From Dioscorea cayenensis subsp. rotundata (Eukaryota > Streptophyta > Magnoliopsida > Dioscoreales > Dioscoreaceae), in contig NC_052474.1 in assembly GCF_009730915.1 (NCBI RefSeq), positions 20,743,501 through 20,807,500 of the forward strand: a DNA stretch of 64,000 nt, in the 5' to 3' direction. Below are positions 62,801-64,000 of the stretch, one piece after another. A program made the position numbers and the translations under genes. Within the stretch, counting starts at the first letter, position 1. Each line of letters starts with the position of its first letter. The notes under the pieces were generated by a model. The model did not search any database and had not been told where the DNA came from. It worked only from the letters and a program-made list of their open reading frames with translations.

Positions 62801-64000
62801 AAACTTCCAAAACCCCTCCTACTTTTACACACCACTGATGACTCTTCCGTAGTGTTTAATCTCCCTTTACCCCTACTGCTCACTTCAAATGGGTCCATGT
62901 TGTGAAATCCCATTTTGTCCCCGAAAATGGTGGGAAAGGAAAAGCGCCAAATCACATCATGTTCAACTTTTGAAGGGCTTTCTCGCTTTTCGGCGGATAA
63001 TGCAAGGAGTTGCATTACATCTTGTTGTTCTCATTATCATACACCAAATATATAAATCGGTTTCTAATAAAATGAAATTATCCATCGATTGGCTGGCGAC
63101 TTCATCTTCAAACGAATGTAGTCGATTTTATTGTCGAGGCGAGCATGTGCCATTGTCGTCTTCTCGCTTATGGTTGTAGTTGGATTACGACGAGAAGAAC
63201 AAAGAATTACGACTGAGTTCATTTCGTTGTAAAGTCTTTTCCTGCTTATGGTTATCTATTTGTATATTTTAAATAATGTTTAACTATTTGCTATTATCCG
63301 CTTAAATATTTTACTAATATGTTTAATAATTGTCATATCCGCTTAATACTCCCATCTCCGCTTAACATTATCTTTACATGTATAACTATTCATAAACGTA
63401 CCAAAGTCTCATAAAACGGGATCTTTCGCTTGATCCGAATTGTTGCACGTGGCACGTGGCGTGGCAGAAAGTTATGGTATCCCAAGAAGAATTAATGACG
63501 GCATTAATTTTATGCACGGTAACATAAATCAACACCCGTCGTTTCATCACCAATGCTGCCACCGTATGCTTAACTTTCTGACACGAAGAGTCACCCCATT
63601 GGACTTCACACCATAAATAACTGTGAAGAACCTCCCCAATGGACAACCACCACCTCGCCCTCATCATCCTCCTCCTCCTCCTCCTCCTCCTCTTCCTCCT
63701 CTTCCCACGGACAACCACTCTATCTCAGGATGTTTCGTGAGCCTCTTCCTTATCTTGAGAATCAACAGCCGTAATCACCAACTGTTAAACTATTTTTTCG
63801 CTTGTCAAATCCTCCTCAGCAATCAACGCGCAGGGATCTCCAAATGCTGACGACGGAGCAATAAGAGAGCATTCGACTTGGGTAAGAAAGAAAGTTTCAC
63901 GTATTGGATTGCGGAGGATTCTCAGGAGGAGGACTGTGAACATCCTTTAAGACTGGGTCGATATTAACACCTGGAGACTTCTCTCGCTAACGCTAAGAAA
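62801..64000 (+). mobile_element. Mutator-like element (MULE C), one arm only
   Basis: The whole 1.2 kb aligns, in reverse complement, with about 26930-28160 of MULE A. Shared landmarks in the same order are CCAAAACCCCTCCTACT, CCCATTTTGTCCCCGAAAAT, the CCGCTTAA block at 63260-63400, GGTATCCCAAGAAGAATTAATG, and an acidic-codon (TCC)n tract at 63663-63705 that mirrors GGA repeats at 27195-27240. The element lies in opposite orientation to A and the same orientation as B. Its end is in the gap; the transposase would lie beyond the window. Similarity looks higher than between A and B, judged by eye. Confidence 0.8.

Noticed and set aside
61701-63015. Long open frames across the second N run
   Set aside because: Artefact of 1000 N; the flanks are MULE arm and AT-rich spacer.

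Overview
The window is nuclear DNA of a flowering plant. It holds spliced genes with GT-AG introns, plant-specific families (DREB-type ERF, 12-oxophytodienoate reductases, plant CHIP, RABA2-type Rab), AT-rich intergenic DNA, (TA)n microsatellites and nested transposons. The species cannot be fixed from sequence alone. Two runs of exactly 1000 N (8129-9128 and 61801-62800) are scaffold gaps.

Layout. 1.5-4.5 kb: an intact 8-exon CHIP-type U-box E3 ligase (+). 4.9-6.3 kb: a single-exon membrane-anchored methyltransferase (-), with one extra base in its SAM-binding motif. 9.1-15.2 kb: fossil Ty3/gypsy-type retroelement sequence in two direct blocks plus LTR-like repeats. 15.6-17.8 kb: a decayed, 5'-truncated alpha/beta-hydrolase gene. 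18.1-28.7 kb: a three-level nest. A Stowaway-like MITE holds an element with GC-rich ends, which in turn holds a 9.5-kb Mutator-like element (MULE) with a perfect 9-bp target duplication. That MULE carries a decayed MULE transposase (-) and a decayed Ulp1-like cysteine protease (+). 30.7-31.5 kb: a small MULE-like MITE, also with a perfect 9-bp duplication. 32.5 kb: an ERF019-like transcription factor gene behind a W-box-rich promoter. 36.0-38.5 kb: a CDK-like kinase of the IBS1/At1g54610 type (+). 39.1-40.7 kb: a small conserved three-exon gene of unknown function (-). 41.0-47.1 kb: a second MULE of the same family, internally deleted, with its own 9-bp duplication and a fossil LTR inside. 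47.2 kb: tRNA-Ile(UAU) (-). 47.6-49.9 kb: RABA2-like GTPase (-). 50.7-53.1 kb: secreted GDSL esterase/lipase (-). 56.2-60.8 kb: tandem pair of OPR-like flavin oxidoreductases (-). 62.8-64.0 kb: one arm of a third MULE, inverted relative to the first and cut by a gap and the window edge.

The functional genes do not form one pathway; this is an ordinary plant gene neighbourhood. The striking part is the MULE family, seen three times in 45 kb. It carries a Ulp1-type protease and dispersed CCGCTTAA/TTAAACGG-like motif blocks that mostly read inward from both ends. The OPR pair is also notable: the downstream copy has His-Asn in place of the plant-OPR His-His at the active site and one GC-AG intron.
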